From positions 682,001-746,000 of the forward strand of contig NZ_QFBC01000001.1 in assembly GCF_003122325.1 (NCBI RefSeq): a DNA stretch of 64,000 bases. Reading direction: 5' to 3'. The notes below the pieces were generated by a model. That model saw nothing but the letters and a program-made list of their open reading frames with translations, did not search any database and had not been told where the DNA came from. The position numbers were made by a program, and so were the translations under genes. Origin of the DNA: Rhizobium album. Its GTDB lineage: Bacteria > Pseudomonadota > Alphaproteobacteria > Rhizobiales > Rhizobiaceae. This document shows, one piece after another, positions 32,670 through 42,174 of the stretch (its first letter is position 1; each line of letters starts with the position of its first letter).

Positions 32670-32912
32670 CAACAATATCGCCCGGAATGAGAAAAGGATT
32701 TACAACGCCCGATGACGACCGCCGTGCACAAATTCACTCTGGCTAAATTATCCTTAAAATGGTGTTAATACCGGCCCCAACTATTGATCTTTGATAATAA
32801 GCAGGGCCGGCCTGGCGATATATGTAATTGCTTATATTATTTCGCCAAATTTCAGCCTTGGTCTCTCCCGACGCCTGTTCGCGGGGACCTTTTTCACCAA
32901 GGGAGGGAGGGG

Positions 32913-33491
32913 TCAGGACTGCAGCTCGTCGTCGGGCGGGTCCACCGGGCGTGGCGCCCGTTCCGAAGGATCACGACCGACCTCGCTTTTCAGGCTCATC
33001 AGGTCGATGAAATGGTCGGCCTGCCGGCGCAGGTCGTCGGCGATCATCGGCGGTTGTGTTACCATCGTCGATACGACGGAGACCTTGCGTCCCCTGCGTT
33101 GCAAGGCTTCCACGAGAGTTGTGAAATCACCGTCACCGGAGAATATGACGAGGTGATCGACGGTTTCGGATTGCTCCATCGCATCGATGGCAAGCTCAAT
33201 ATCCATGTTGCCCTTGATCTTGCGGCGGCCCATGGAGTCGGTAAATTCTTTGGCAGGCTTAGTAATGACCTTGTAACCGTTGTAATCAAGCCAATCTATA
33301 AGCGGCCTGATCGATGAGTATTCCTGATCTTCGATAAGGGCCGTATAGTAATATGCACGAAGAAGATATCCCCGTTTTTGAAATGCTTTCAGTAGTTTCC
33401 GATAGTCTATATCGAAGCCAAGACTTTTGGATGCTGCGTAAAGATTTGCTCCATCTATAAAAAGAGCAATTTTTTCCCGTGGGTCAAACAT
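32913..33491 (-). CDS. NYN-domain (LabA/DUF88-like) protein
   Basis: A 192-residue protein with a PIN-like NYN nuclease fold. Acidic residues that bind metal in this fold are present: IALFIDGANLYAASK at the N-terminus, KGNMDIELAIDAME in the middle and HLVIFSGDGDFTTLVEALQ. An RNA-processing role is likely by homology but untested. A proline-rich tail follows the domain. It is divergent from rpoZ across a 302-base promoter region, an arrangement commonly retained in Rhizobiaceae. Confidence 0.88.
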   Translation of the reverse strand: MFDPREKIALFIDGANLYAASKSLGFDIDYRKLLKAFQKRGYLLRAYYYTALIEDQEYSSIRPLIDWLDYNGYKVITKPAKEFTDSMGRRKIKGNMDIELAIDAMEQSETVDHLVIFSGDGDFTTLVEALQRRGRKVSVVSTMVTQPPMIADDLRRQADHFIDLMSLKSEVGRDPSERAPRPVDPPDDELQS

Positions 33492-33793
33492 GGCGCTTCA
33501 ATTCCCGTTCGCGCAAAATGATATATGTTCCGCCATCAAGTAACCGAGGCGATAGCTTGGTCGCGGAACGGAATAATTCATGTACATTAAGAACTATTCA
33601 TATATCTTTCATTTAGGGCACGATTCAGGATAATCCAAGCAACCGGGGGTAGAATTTGCGCGGCAAGCGTGCCGGCTCTATAAATTGTGCGACAGGGCAA
33701 GCGATGGTCCCTTGCAGGAAAAACTTGAATTCGCCGCACTTTGATTGTATCGGGCGTGCTAATTCATGAAAACTCGACCGTAAAGGACAGGCA
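33492..33793. promoter_or_regulatory. Divergent promoter region between the NYN gene and rpoZ
   Basis: About 300 AT-rich bases without a gene. For rpoZ, TTGAAT (33727-33732) and TATCGG 17 bases later resemble -35 and -10 boxes; this is a weak match. Confidence 0.4.
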
Positions 33794-34204
33794 ATGGCCC
33801 GTGTCACAGTAGAAGATTGCATCGACAAGGTTGATAACCGTTTCGAACTGGTGCTCCTCGCCAGCCATCGTGCCCGCCTGATTTCACAGGGTGCGGCGAT
33901 CACCATCGACCGTGACAACGACAAGAACCCGGTGGTGGCGTTGCGCGAAATCGCCGACGAAACACTGTCGCCCGACGACCTCAAGGAAGACCTGATCCAC
34001 TCGCTGCAGAAGCATGTGGAAATCGACGAGCCGGAACACGATACGGGGTCGCTGATCGGCGCACAGGGCGGCGTTGCCGCCGCCGACAAGGGCGACGAGG
34101 AAGACGATCTGCCGGAAACGCTGACTTTCGACCAGATGTCGGAAGAAGACCTGCTGGCCGGTATCGAAGGCCTCGTGCCGCCGGAAAAGAGCGACGATTA
34201 CTAA
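33794..34204 (+). CDS. rpoZ: DNA-directed RNA polymerase omega subunit
   Basis: A 136-residue omega subunit, which helps fold beta-prime and takes part in (p)ppGpp sensing. The conserved core is [30 protein letters not shown] and [12 protein letters not shown]. The acidic C-terminal extension is usual in alphaproteobacteria. AAGGACAG lies before the ATG at 33794. A strong terminator follows before rsh, so rsh may use read-through or its own promoter. Confidence 0.96.
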   Translation: MARVTVEDCIDKVDNRFELVLLASHRARLISQGAAITIDRDNDKNPVVALREIADETLSPDDLKEDLIHSLQKHVEIDEPEHDTGSLIGAQGGVAAADKGDEEDDLPETLTFDQMSEEDLLAGIEGLVPPEKSDDY

Positions 34205-34250
34205 TCGTCAATCTTTATTCCACTATGTGTTCTTTCGCGTTGCAATGGCG

Positions 34251-34280
34251 CGCGCCAATCCTATGATTGGCGCGTTTTTT
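34251..34280 (+). terminator. Rho-independent terminator between rpoZ and rsh
   Basis: CGCGCCAATC-ctat-GATTGGCGCG, a perfect 10-base stem followed by six T, 46 bases after rpoZ and 23 bases before the rsh start codon. Confidence 0.9.
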
Positions 34281-34303
34281 ATTTCCTCCCGGAGTAGCTT
34301 TGG

Positions 34304-36544
34304 ATGATGCGGCAATACGAGCTCGTCGAGCGCGTTCAGAAATACAAGCCGGATGCCAATGAAGCGCTGCTCAACAAGGCCTATGTCTATGCGATGCAGA
34401 AGCATGGGCAGCAGAAACGCGCGAGTGGCGATCCCTATATCTCGCATCCGCTGGAAGTCGCGGCGATCCTGACGGAACTGCATCTCGACGAATCGACCAT
34501 CGCCGTCGCCCTGCTGCACGACACGATCGAGGACACCACCGCAACGCGTGCCGAAATCGACGAACTGTTCGGCGAGGATATCGGCGCGCTTGTCGAAGGC
34601 CTGACGAAGATCAAGAAGCTCGACCTCGTCACCAAGAAGGCGAAGCAGGCCGAAAACCTGCGCAAGCTGCTCCTGGCGATTTCCGACGACGTCCGCGTGC
34701 TGCTCGTCAAGCTCGCCGACCGCCTGCACAACATGCGCACCCTGGAGCATATGAACCAGGAGAAGCGCGCCCGCATTTCAGAAGAAACCATGGATATCTA
34801 TGCGCCGCTCGCCGGCCGCATGGGTATGCAGGACATGCGCGAGGAGCTGGAACAGCTTTCCTTCCAGTACATCAACCCGGAAGCTTACGAGACCGTCACC
34901 AAGCGGCTGGAAGAGCTTTCTTCGCGCAACGAAGGCCTGATCCGCAAGATCGAGGAGGAGTTGCGCGATCTCCTGGTCGCCAACGGCCTGACCAACGCCT
35001 TCGTCAAGGGGCGGCAGAAAAAGGCCTATTCGGTTTTCCGCAAGATGCAGTCGAAGTCGCTCTCCTTCGAGCAGCTTTCCGACGTCTATGGTTTCCGTAT
35101 CATCGTCGACGATATCCCGGCCTGTTACCGGGCGCTCGGCATCGTCCACACGCGCTGGCGCGTCGTGCCCGGCCGTTTCAAGGATTATATCTCGACACCG
35201 AAGCAGAACGACTATCGCTCGATCCACACGACGATCGTCGGCCCGTCCAACCAGCGTATCGAACTGCAGATCCGCACCCGGCGCATGCATGAGATCGCCG
35301 AGTTCGGCATCGCGGCGCATACGCTCTACAAGGACGGCGCGACGGGCGGCGACAGCGATCTGCTGTCGCGTGAAAGCAATGCCTATTCGTGGCTGCGCCA
35401 CACCATCGAATCCCTGGCCGAGGGCGACAGTCCCGAAGAGTTTCTGGAGCATACCAAGCTCGAACTCTTCCAGGACCAGGTCTTCTGTTTTACCCCGAAG
35501 GGCAAGCTGATCGCCCTGCCGCGCGGCGCCACGCCGATCGATTTCGCCTACGCCGTCCACACCAATATCGGCGACACCACCGTAGGCGCCAAGATCAACG
35601 GCCGGATCATGCCGTTGGTGACGCGACTCGCCAATGGCGACGAAGTGGAGATCATCCGCTCCGGCGTGCAGGTACCGCCGGCCGCCTGGGAAGAAATCGT
35701 CGTCACCGGCAAGGCGCGCGCCGCCATCCGCCGCGCGACGCGCATGGCCATCCGCAAGCAATATGCCGGCCTCGGCCACCGCATCCTCGAACGCACTTTC
35801 GAGCGGGCCGGCAAGGTCTTTTCCAAGGATGTCATGAAGCCCGCTTTGCACCGGCTCGGACGCAAGGAAGTCGAGGATGCCATCGCCTCCGTCGGACGCG
35901 GGGAGATTTCGTCGCTCGACGTGCTGCGGGCGGTCTTTCCCGATCACCAGGACGAGCGCGTCACGGTCAAGCCGAACAGTGATGAAGGCTGGTTCAACAT
36001 GCGCAGCGCCTCCGGCATGGTCTTCCGCATTCCCGGGAAGACCAAGGCCGACCTCGACCGTTCGCAGATCGGCGACGAGGCCGGCGGCGACCTCGACGTC
36101 CTGCCGATCCGCGGCATCACCAGCAATGCCGAGGTGCATTTCTCCCCCTCCGGCGCCGTTCCCGGCGATCGCATCGTCGGCATCATGGAGAAGGGCAAGG
36201 GGATCACCATCTACCCGATCCAGGCGCCGGCGCTGCAGCGCTTCGACGACGAACCGGAAAGCTGGATCGACATTCGCTGGGATCTCGACGAGGCCAACAA
36301 GTCGCGCTTCATGGCGCGGCTGATGATCAACGCGCTGAACGAACCCGGCACGCTGGCCAAGGTGGCGCAGACCATCGCGACGCTGGACGTCAACATTCGC
36401 GGCCTGACGATGATCGGCGTCGCCACCGACTTCACCGAGATGGCCGTCGATGTCGAAGTCTGGGACCTGCGCCAGCTGAACCATCTGCTGGCGCAGCTCA
36501 AGGACCTCGACTGCATCGCCACGGTGAAGCGCATTTTCGACTGA
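34304..36544 (+). CDS. rsh: Bifunctional (p)ppGpp synthetase/hydrolase
   Basis: A 746-residue RelA/SpoT homologue, the single long Rsh typical of alphaproteobacteria. An HD hydrolase domain (about 45-195) has HPLEVAAIL and ALLHDTIEDT. The synthetase domain (about 240-360) contains VYGFRIIVDD and the RFKD motif in VPGRFKDYISTP that marks bifunctional enzymes, followed by NDYRSIHT. A TGS domain (FCFTPKGKLIALPRGATPID) and a C-terminal ACT domain (about 670-745) complete it. It makes and degrades (p)ppGpp in the stringent response. Two adjacent ATG codons at 34304 and 34307 are possible starts. It follows rpoZ across a terminator. Confidence 0.96.
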   Translation: MMRQYELVERVQKYKPDANEALLNKAYVYAMQKHGQQKRASGDPYISHPLEVAAILTELHLDESTIAVALLHDTIEDTTATRAEIDELFGEDIGALVEGLTKIKKLDLVTKKAKQAENLRKLLLAISDDVRVLLVKLADRLHNMRTLEHMNQEKRARISEETMDIYAPLAGRMGMQDMREELEQLSFQYINPEAYETVTKRLEELSSRNEGLIRKIEEELRDLLVANGLTNAFVKGRQKKAYSVFRKMQSKSLSFEQLSDVYGFRIIVDDIPACYRALGIVHTRWRVVPGRFKDYISTPKQNDYRSIHTTIVGPSNQRIELQIRTRRMHEIAEFGIAAHTLYKDGATGGDSDLLSRESNAYSWLRHTIESLAEGDSPEEFLEHTKLELFQDQVFCFTPKGKLIALPRGATPIDFAYAVHTNIGDTTVGAKINGRIMPLVTRLANGDEVEIIRSGVQVPPAAWEEIVVTGKARAAIRRATRMAIRKQYAGLGHRILERTFERAGKVFSKDVMKPALHRLGRKEVEDAIASVGRGEISSLDVLRAVFPDHQDERVTVKPNSDEGWFNMRSASGMVFRIPGKTKADLDRSQIGDEAGGDLDVLPIRGITSNAEVHFSPSGAVPGDRIVGIMEKGKGITIYPIQAPALQRFDDEPESWIDIRWDLDEANKSRFMARLMINALNEPGTLAKVAQTIATLDVNIRGLTMIGVATDFTEMAVDVEVWDLRQLNHLLAQLKDLDCIATVKRIFD

Positions 36545-36564
36545 AACGATCCCTTTTCCCGTAA

Positions 36565-36598
36565 ACGGGCCGGGGCGGCAGACTGCTGCCCGGCCCGT
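36565..36598 (+). terminator. Hairpin after rsh
   Basis: ACGGGCCGG / CCGGCCCGT with an inner GGCAG-act-CTGCC stem. No T tract follows, so factor-independent termination is uncertain. Confidence 0.45.
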
Positions 36599-36807
36599 CG
36601 TGGTCGGCCTGTCCCTGCTTGCTGCCGGTTTTACCCCTTTGTGGCCATGTTGTTTGGCAAATGCCTTTGAAATGGGCAGAAAAATGACGATCTGAGCGCC
36701 AGGGCATGCGTATCATGCATGGCTGATTGTGCGATGCAACATTAGTAAAAAGGCGATGCAGGGCCTATCTTCATCTCATCGAAGAGAACGAAGGAAAGGA
36801 CCACGTC

Positions 36808-36960
36808 ATGTTCGGTCAAATCAAGAAAATCGCCCGCGCCCTGCGCGTTCCCAGCGTCGAAGAACGCGAGATGGCATATCTCAACGGTGCCGGCGACCGT
36901 GTCGATCTCGAATACCGCCAGCGCCAGGTCGATCGCGGCCTGTTCCGTCGCGGCTTCTGA
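36808..36960 (+). CDS. DUF3563 family small protein
   Basis: A 50-residue protein matching DUF3563: it starts MFGQIKKIARALRVPSVEER and ends with AYLNGAGDRVDLEYRQRQVD and RGLFRRGF. Small proteins of this family occur across proteobacteria, often several per genome, with no known function. AAGGAAAGGA lies 8 bases upstream of the ATG. An in-frame start at 36727 would add 27 unconserved residues. Confidence 0.82.
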   Translation: MFGQIKKIARALRVPSVEEREMAYLNGAGDRVDLEYRQRQVDRGLFRRGF

Positions 36961-37071
36961 GATCCATCGATTGCATGATGCCAGCCATGCGGCTGCGTCA
37001 TGGGAAGGCGTGGTTGCCTCGGCAACCGCGCGGCAGGTGTGGTCTTGTCATGTCGGACCGTAATGCACTAA

Positions 37072-37659
37072 ATGTGCGCCATGCTCTTTCGACGCCGCAA
37101 GCCTGCCCGATTGTCCGATAAGTTGCGGGAGTTGTTCTGGCCCCGCAAAGGTTTTACGCGGTCATTCCGCTACTTCCGGATGCGATTGCTGCGGCTGAGC
37201 GCGTCGCCCCATTCGATCGCCACCGGCTTTGCCTGCGGGATCGCTTTGTCCTGGACCCCGTTCCTCGGCTTTCATCTCGTCCTGGCGATCATCGTTTCTT
37301 ATCTGCTTGCCGGAAACCTGGTTGCCGCCGCTCTCGGCACCACTGTCAGCAACCCCGCGACGTTCCCGGTCATTTCGGCTCTCACCTGGGAGACGGGCAA
37401 GTGGATTCTCGGCACGAACGGTGAGAAGAGCCACATCGACCTCGCCGCCCTGTTCGAAAGCCTGGATTTCGCACAGCTTTGGGAACCGGTGCTGAAGCCG
37501 ATGCTGGTTGGCGCCATTCCGTTCGCCGCCGTCAGTTCCACCCTCCTGTATGGTCTGGCATTCCTTGCCGTGCGCAGCTTCCAGCGCCGCCGGCACCTGC
37601 GGCTTCTGGAGCGGGCGCGAAGCCAGCTGCGTTATCCCGACGAAATTTCAAGCGTTTGA
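37072..37659 (+). CDS. DUF2062 family membrane protein
   Basis: A 195-residue protein with a basic cytosolic N-terminus (MLFRRRKPARLSDKLRELFW) and two to three membrane segments: SIATGFACGIALSWTPFLGF, LVLAIIVSYLLAGNLVAAAL with the family-typical GTTVSNPATFPVI, and VGAIPFAAVSSTLLYGLAFL. DUF2062 proteins are of unknown function, sometimes placed in envelope biogenesis. Start at 37072 or the in-frame ATG at 37081 cannot be separated. It precedes acpS by 63 bases. Confidence 0.85.
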   Translation: MCAMLFRRRKPARLSDKLRELFWPRKGFTRSFRYFRMRLLRLSASPHSIATGFACGIALSWTPFLGFHLVLAIIVSYLLAGNLVAAALGTTVSNPATFPVISALTWETGKWILGTNGEKSHIDLAALFESLDFAQLWEPVLKPMLVGAIPFAAVSSTLLYGLAFLAVRSFQRRRHLRLLERARSQLRYPDEISSV

Positions 37660-37722
37660 CGATATTGGACAGCTGCCGGCGGCATGTGGCGCCGGCGGCG
37701 AATGGGCGGAAGGTTGGAAAGA

Positions 37723-38139
37723 ATGATCATCGGCATCGGCAGCGATCTCATCGACATCACGCGGGTTGAAAAATCCATCGAGCGGTTCGGCGAGCGTTTC
37801 ACCCATCGCTGCTTTACGGATGTCGAGCGCGCCCGTTCGGATCGCCGCGCCAATCGCGCCGCCTCCTATGCCAAGCGGTTCGCTGCCAAGGAGGCCTGTT
37901 CCAAGGCGCTCGGCACCGGGCTTGCCGAGGGCGTGTTCTGGAAGGACATGGGTGTCATAAACCTGCCATCGGGAAAGCCGACGATGAAGCTGACCGGTGG
38001 CGCCGAGGAACGTCTCAAGGCGCTGTTGCCGGATGGACATGTGGCGATCATCCACCTGACGATCACCGACGACCACCCCTATGCTCAAGCTTTCGTCATC
38101 ATCGAAGCCTGCCCGGAAATCGCCGCAGGAGCCCGCTAA
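37723..38139 (+). CDS. acpS: Holo-[acyl-carrier-protein] synthase
   Basis: A 138-residue phosphopantetheinyl transferase that converts apo-ACP to holo-ACP using coenzyme A (EC 2.7.8.7). The magnesium-binding aspartate is in [17 protein letters not shown] and the glutamate in [17 protein letters not shown]. The C-terminal strand [20 protein letters not shown] is typical. The ATG at 37723 gives the family N-terminus; an in-frame ATG at 37684 would add 13 basic residues. It heads the acpS-lepB-rnc-era cluster. Confidence 0.96.
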   Translation: MIIGIGSDLIDITRVEKSIERFGERFTHRCFTDVERARSDRRANRAASYAKRFAAKEACSKALGTGLAEGVFWKDMGVINLPSGKPTMKLTGGAEERLKALLPDGHVAIIHLTITDDHPYAQAFVIIEACPEIAAGAR

Positions 38140-38226
38140 CAGCGGGTTTATTGAGCGTCGGCATTGCCGCGAGCCGATGAAGCAGCTAGAGAGAGGCCAA
38201 TTGCCGTGTTGAAGGAAGATGCCTGC

Positions 38227-38970
38227 GTGTCCGAAAAAGTTGAGAAGAAGCAGAATGCGCTTTGGGAAAACATAAAGGTCATCGTCCAGGCTCTGGTTCT
38301 GGCGATGGTCATCCGGACCGTTCTCTTCCAGCCTTTCACCATCCCGTCGGGCTCGATGATGCCGACGCTGCTCGTCGGCGACTACATCTTCGTCAACAAG
38401 TTTGCCTACGGCTATTCGAAATATTCGCTGCCCTTCTCGCCGAACCTGTTCAGCGGCCGTATTTTCGGCAGCCAGCCGGCGCGTGGCGACGTCGTGGTCT
38501 TCCGCTTTCCGCCGAACCCGGACATCGACTACATCAAGCGCGTCATCGGCCTGCCCGGCGACCGGGTGCAGATGATCGCCGGCGTGCTTCACGTCAACGG
38601 CGAGGCCGTGCCGAAGGAGCCGGACGGCACCTTCACCTCGGACTACAAAATGGATCCGGGCGAGGACGTGCCGGTATTCCGCGAGACGCTGGATACGGGC
38701 GTCGCCTACGACACGCTCGACCAGTCGCCGAATTCGCGCGGCGACAACACGCGTGAGTTCATCGTGCCGGAAGGCCATTATTTCATGATGGGCGACAACC
38801 GCGACAATTCCGCCGACAGCCGCTTCGATGTCGGTTTCGTTCCGGCGGAAAACCTGATCGGCCGCGCCAGCATCATCTTCTTCTCGCTCGGAAACGATAC
38901 GGCCTTCCGCGAGATCTGGCGCTGGCCCGCCAACATGCGTTGGGACCGCCTGTTCAAGGTCGTCGAATGA
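38227..38970 (+). CDS. lepB: Signal peptidase I
   Basis: A 247-residue type I signal peptidase that removes signal peptides on the periplasmic side. One membrane segment (about 13-35) precedes the catalytic serine in TIPSGSMMPTLLVGDYI; the general-base lysine is in DYIKRVIGLPGDRVQ; the conserved MGDNRDNSADSR is near the C-terminus. I chose the GTG at 38227 (VSEKVEKKQ) with AAGGAAG 8 bases upstream; an alternative GTG at 38206 adds 7 residues. The stop overlaps the rnc start (ATGA). Confidence 0.94.
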   Translation: MSEKVEKKQNALWENIKVIVQALVLAMVIRTVLFQPFTIPSGSMMPTLLVGDYIFVNKFAYGYSKYSLPFSPNLFSGRIFGSQPARGDVVVFRFPPNPDIDYIKRVIGLPGDRVQMIAGVLHVNGEAVPKEPDGTFTSDYKMDPGEDVPVFRETLDTGVAYDTLDQSPNSRGDNTREFIVPEGHYFMMGDNRDNSADSRFDVGFVPAENLIGRASIIFFSLGNDTAFREIWRWPANMRWDRLFKVVE

Positions 38971-39686
38971 GCAAGCCGGTAGCCCTCTCGCCGGCGGATC
39001 GCCTCCGGCTGGAAACGGTGATCGGTCATGAATTCGCGCAGAAGGAGCGCCTGGACAGGGCGCTTACCCATTCGAGCGCGCGCTCCGGCAAGGCTGGAAA
39101 TTACGAACGGCTGGAATTCCTCGGCGACCGGGTGCTCGGCCTGTGCATCGCCGAACTTCTGTTCCGCACCTTCGCCAATGCCGGGGAAGGGGAGCTTTCG
39201 GTTCGCCTCAACCAGCTGGTCAGCGCGGAGACCTGCGCCGAAGTGGCCGACGAGATGGAACTGCACCGTTTCATCCGCACCGGCGCCGACGTCAAGAAAC
39301 TGACCGGCAAGCGCATGCTCAACGTGCGCGCCGACGTGGTCGAGAGCCTGATCGCGGCCCTTTATCTCGATGGCGGCCTGGAGACGGCCCGCGGCTTTAT
39401 CCTGCGATTCTGGGAGGAACGCGCCACCCGCGCCGATGCCGCCCGCCGGGATGCCAAGACGGAGCTGCAGGAATGGGCGCACGCGAAATTCGCGGTCACG
39501 CCGCAATATCGGGTTGAAGATCGTTCGGGCCCGGATCATGATCCGCGCTTCACCGTGACGGTCGAGATCCCCGGCGTGGCGCCGGAGACGGGTGTCGAGC
39601 GCTCCAAGCGGGCGGCGGAACAGGTCGCGGCGATGAAATTGTTGGAACGCGAAGGCGTTTGGCAGGCAGCGCCTGCAGAAAAATGA
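38967..39686 (+). CDS. rnc: Ribonuclease III
   Basis: A 239-residue RNase III that cuts double-stranded RNA in rRNA processing and sRNA regulation. The endonuclease domain (about 8-150) has the signature ERLEFLGDRVLG and the second acidic site DVVESLIAALYLDGG. The C-terminal double-stranded RNA-binding domain (about 160-230) has KTELQEWAHAKF and KRAAEQVAAMKLLE. The ATG at 38967 overlaps the lepB stop, and its own stop overlaps the era start, so translation of lepB-rnc-era is coupled. Confidence 0.96.
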   Translation: MSKPVALSPADRLRLETVIGHEFAQKERLDRALTHSSARSGKAGNYERLEFLGDRVLGLCIAELLFRTFANAGEGELSVRLNQLVSAETCAEVADEMELHRFIRTGADVKKLTGKRMLNVRADVVESLIAALYLDGGLETARGFILRFWEERATRADAARRDAKTELQEWAHAKFAVTPQYRVEDRSGPDHDPRFTVTVEIPGVAPETGVERSKRAAEQVAAMKLLEREGVWQAAPAEK

Positions 39687-40645
39687 CGGACAAGATGGCA
39701 GAAGATCAAGAAACGCCCGGCACGGAAGACGCAGTTTCTGCAGCGCCTGGCCCCACCCATTCCGGCTTTGTCGCCCTGATCGGCCCGACCAATGCCGGCA
39801 AATCGACGCTGCTCAACCGCCTCGTCGGCGCCAAGGTGTCGATCGTCAGCCACAAGGTGCAGACGACGCGCGCCGTGGTGCGCGGCATCGCCATCCATGA
39901 CAACGCCCAGATCGTCTTCATGGATACGCCCGGCATCTTCAAGCCGCGCCGCCGGCTGGACCGCGCCATGGTGACGTCGGCCTGGGGCGGCGCCAAGGAT
40001 GCTGACCTGATCATGCTCTTGATCGACAGCGAGCGCGGCCTGCGCGGCGATGCCGAGGCGATCCTCGAAGGCCTCAAGGACGTGCCGCAGCGCAAGATCC
40101 TGGCGCTGAACAAGATCGACCAGGTGCGCCCGGAAGATCTGCTGAAGCTTGCCGCCGCCGCCAACGAGAAGATTGCCTTCGAGCGCACCTTCATGATTTC
40201 GGCAACGACCGGTTCAGGCTGCGACGACATCATGGACTATCTGGCCGAGACCCTGCCGGAAGGCCCGTGGTATTATCCGGAAGACCAGATTTCCGACCTG
40301 CCGATGCGCCAGCTCGCCGCCGAGATTACCCGCGAAAAGCTGTTTCTGCGGCTGCACCAGGAGCTTCCCTACTCGTCGCATGTCGAGACGGAAAAATGGG
40401 AGGAGCGCAAGGACGGTTCGGTCCGCATCGAACAGGTGATCTACGTCGAGCGCGAGAGCCAGAAGAAGATTGCGCTCGGCAAGAACGGCGAGGCGATCAA
40501 ATCGATCTCGACGGCCTCGCGCAAGGAGCTTTCGGAAATCCTCGAGCAACCGGTGCACCTCTTCCTGTTCGTCAAGGTGCGCGAGAACTGGGGCGACGAT
40601 CCGGAGCGTTTCCGTGAAATGGGACTGGAGTTTCCGCGCGGCTGA
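39683..40645 (+). CDS. era: GTPase Era
   Basis: A 320-residue Era, which binds 16S rRNA and helps 30S assembly. The GTPase domain has G1 GPTNAGKSTLLN, G3 MDTPGIF, G4 ALNKIDQV and G5 ISATTGSGCDD. The C-terminal KH domain includes IEQVIYVERESQKKIALGKN GEAIKSI, with the GxxG-type loop. A Pro/Glu/Ala-rich N-terminal extension (about 1-35) is longer than in E. coli. The ATG at 39683 overlaps the rnc stop; an ATG at 39695 is also possible. Confidence 0.96.
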   Translation: MTDKMAEDQETPGTEDAVSAAPGPTHSGFVALIGPTNAGKSTLLNRLVGAKVSIVSHKVQTTRAVVRGIAIHDNAQIVFMDTPGIFKPRRRLDRAMVTSAWGGAKDADLIMLLIDSERGLRGDAEAILEGLKDVPQRKILALNKIDQVRPEDLLKLAAAANEKIAFERTFMISATTGSGCDDIMDYLAETLPEGPWYYPEDQISDLPMRQLAAEITREKLFLRLHQELPYSSHVETEKWEERKDGSVRIEQVIYVERESQKKIALGKNGEAIKSISTASRKELSEILEQPVHLFLFVKVRENWGDDPERFREMGLEFPRG

Positions 40646-40727
40646 GCGACAGGGAACATTTTTGGTATTTGAGCGTTTGAACATCGGTGGTCGTCTGTCC
40701 GGCCACTTTCTCTAACGTCAGGTGCCC

Positions 40728-41477
40728 ATGGCTGCTAAGCTCACCAATTCCAGAAAGACCCCCTGCGAGCTTTGTCCTCTGCGGCCCCTGCCGCATTTTC
40801 GGGAATTCACCTCGGAAGAACTCGATTTCGTCTCGGACTTCAAGAAGGGCGAGCTGACCGTCGATCCCGGCGCCATCGTGCTTCTCGAAGGAGCGCGCAG
40901 CGCGCATCTCTACACCGTGCTGTCGGGATGGGCCTTCCGCTACAAGACGCTGCTGGACGGTCGCCGGCAGATCCTCAACTATGTGATGCCGGGGGATCTC
41001 GTCGGGCTGCAGGGATCGATCACCGGCGAAATGCAGCATTCGGTCGAGGCGCTTTCGACCGTGACCTTGTGCGTCTTCGAAAGGACGCAGCTTCATACGC
41101 TGTTTTCGCGGTATCCCAGCCTGGCTTACGATATCACCTGGATCGCCGCGCGGGAGGAGCGCATTCTCGACGAGCATCTGTTGAGCATCGGCCGGCGGAC
41201 AGCCATCGAGCGGGCTGCCTATCTGCTTGCCTTCCTGGCGCAACGGGCGAAAGCGCTGCGGATGGTCGAAGGCCGGGTTGTCTTGCCGATCACCCAGCAG
41301 CATGTGGCGGACACGCTCGGCCTCTCCATCGTCCACACCAACAAGACCTTGAAGAAACTCGCCGACCGCGGCGCCATCGTCTGGCGCGACCGAAGCTGCG
41401 ACGTGCTCGACGAAGAGGCGCTGAAAGCGGTCTCCGGGTGGGAGGGGCTGGAGGAAAAGTCCCGACCTTTCATTTGA
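40728..41477 (+). CDS. Crp/Fnr-family transcriptional regulator
   Basis: A 249-residue regulator. A cNMP-like beta-roll (about 25-140, VDPGAIVLLEGARSAHLYTV) is joined by a dimer helix to a Crp-type winged helix with VLPITQQHVADTLGLSIVHT NKTLKKLADRG. The N-terminus has a CELCPL pair of cysteines, but not the four-cysteine set of oxygen-sensing Fnr, so the effector is unclear. The ATG at 40728 is preferred; a GTG at 40722 is an alternative. It sits between era and a response regulator gene, breaking the more usual era-recO adjacency. Confidence 0.88.
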   Translation: MAAKLTNSRKTPCELCPLRPLPHFREFTSEELDFVSDFKKGELTVDPGAIVLLEGARSAHLYTVLSGWAFRYKTLLDGRRQILNYVMPGDLVGLQGSITGEMQHSVEALSTVTLCVFERTQLHTLFSRYPSLAYDITWIAAREERILDEHLLSIGRRTAIERAAYLLAFLAQRAKALRMVEGRVVLPITQQHVADTLGLSIVHTNKTLKKLADRGAIVWRDRSCDVLDEEALKAVSGWEGLEEKSRPFI

Positions 41478-41787
41478 ACGATTTGCAGCGAAGGTTTATA
41501 TCTTTTTTAAATGCGCTGGCGGGGTTGCCGGAATAGGGTGAATGCATCTTTCCGCCGCCATCGATTCCAATCGGCAGGCGGGAGGCGATATAGAACGGGG
41601 CCGGCAAAGGCGTCTTGTCTTCGCCATGGGGCATGTACGATGCGATGAAATCGACCAGACTGGAAGCTGCTTTGTCAGCGGAAGGATTGCGATGCGGAAT
41701 GGTTCCGTGCGATGACGCCGATTGCTTTTGGCATGGTGCGTGGCGAGTATGTGCAGCTACAAGCGCCGTCTTGCCGCCAAAGGGCAG
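41478..41787. other. Gene-free stretch
   Basis: About 310 bases between the Crp/Fnr gene and the response regulator gene. I see no supported gene, terminator or RNA. The in-frame extension of the response regulator to 41722 is not accepted. Confidence 0.45.
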
Positions 41788-42174
41788 ATGCCGGAAGAGA
41801 GAGAGCCATTGATAACGCCTCACCACATTCTTGTCCTGGAGGACAGCCTGATTATCGCGATGGAGGCGGAGGATATTTTTCGCGGCCTGGGGGCGAGCGA
41901 GATCTATGTCGCCAGCAATCTGCGCGAGGCGAAAGAACTGATCGATGTCCATCCGATCGATTTTGCGCTTCTGGACGTCAATCTCGGCTCCACCATGAGT
42001 TTCGACTTCGCCCGCGCGTTGCGTGAAAAGGGTGTTCCTTTCGGATTTTCGAGCGGCTATCCCGACAACACCGACTTTCCAGACGACCTGAAGAGTGTCT
42101 CGCTGCTGCGCAAGCCTTTCGGCGAGGAGACGATCCTGCAACATCTGGCCGATGTGTTCGGCAAGCACGGCTGA
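41788..42174 (+). CDS. Single-domain response regulator
   Basis: A 128-residue receiver domain with no output domain. The acidic pocket is in HILVLEDSLIIAMEAE, the phospho-acceptor aspartate in FALLDVNLGSTMSF, the Ser/Thr switch in FGFSSGYPDN and the lysine in LLRKPFGEETI. Such proteins pass phosphate between kinases and partners; no histidine kinase is adjacent. The ATG at 41788 is used. AGGGC just before it is a weak ribosome site. Confidence 0.85.
   Translation: MPEEREPLITPHHILVLEDSLIIAMEAEDIFRGLGASEIYVASNLREAKELIDVHPIDFALLDVNLGSTMSFDFARALREKGVPFGFSSGYPDNTDFPDDLKSVSLLRKPFGEETILQHLADVFGKHG

Noticed and set aside
34778-36484. A 568-codon minus-strand frame.
   Set aside because: Antisense to rsh, a fully recognisable gene.
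36565-36598. A riboswitch or attenuator after rsh.
   Set aside because: Only a long GC-rich hairpin without alternate pairing or a leader gene; simplest reading is an end-of-transcript structure.
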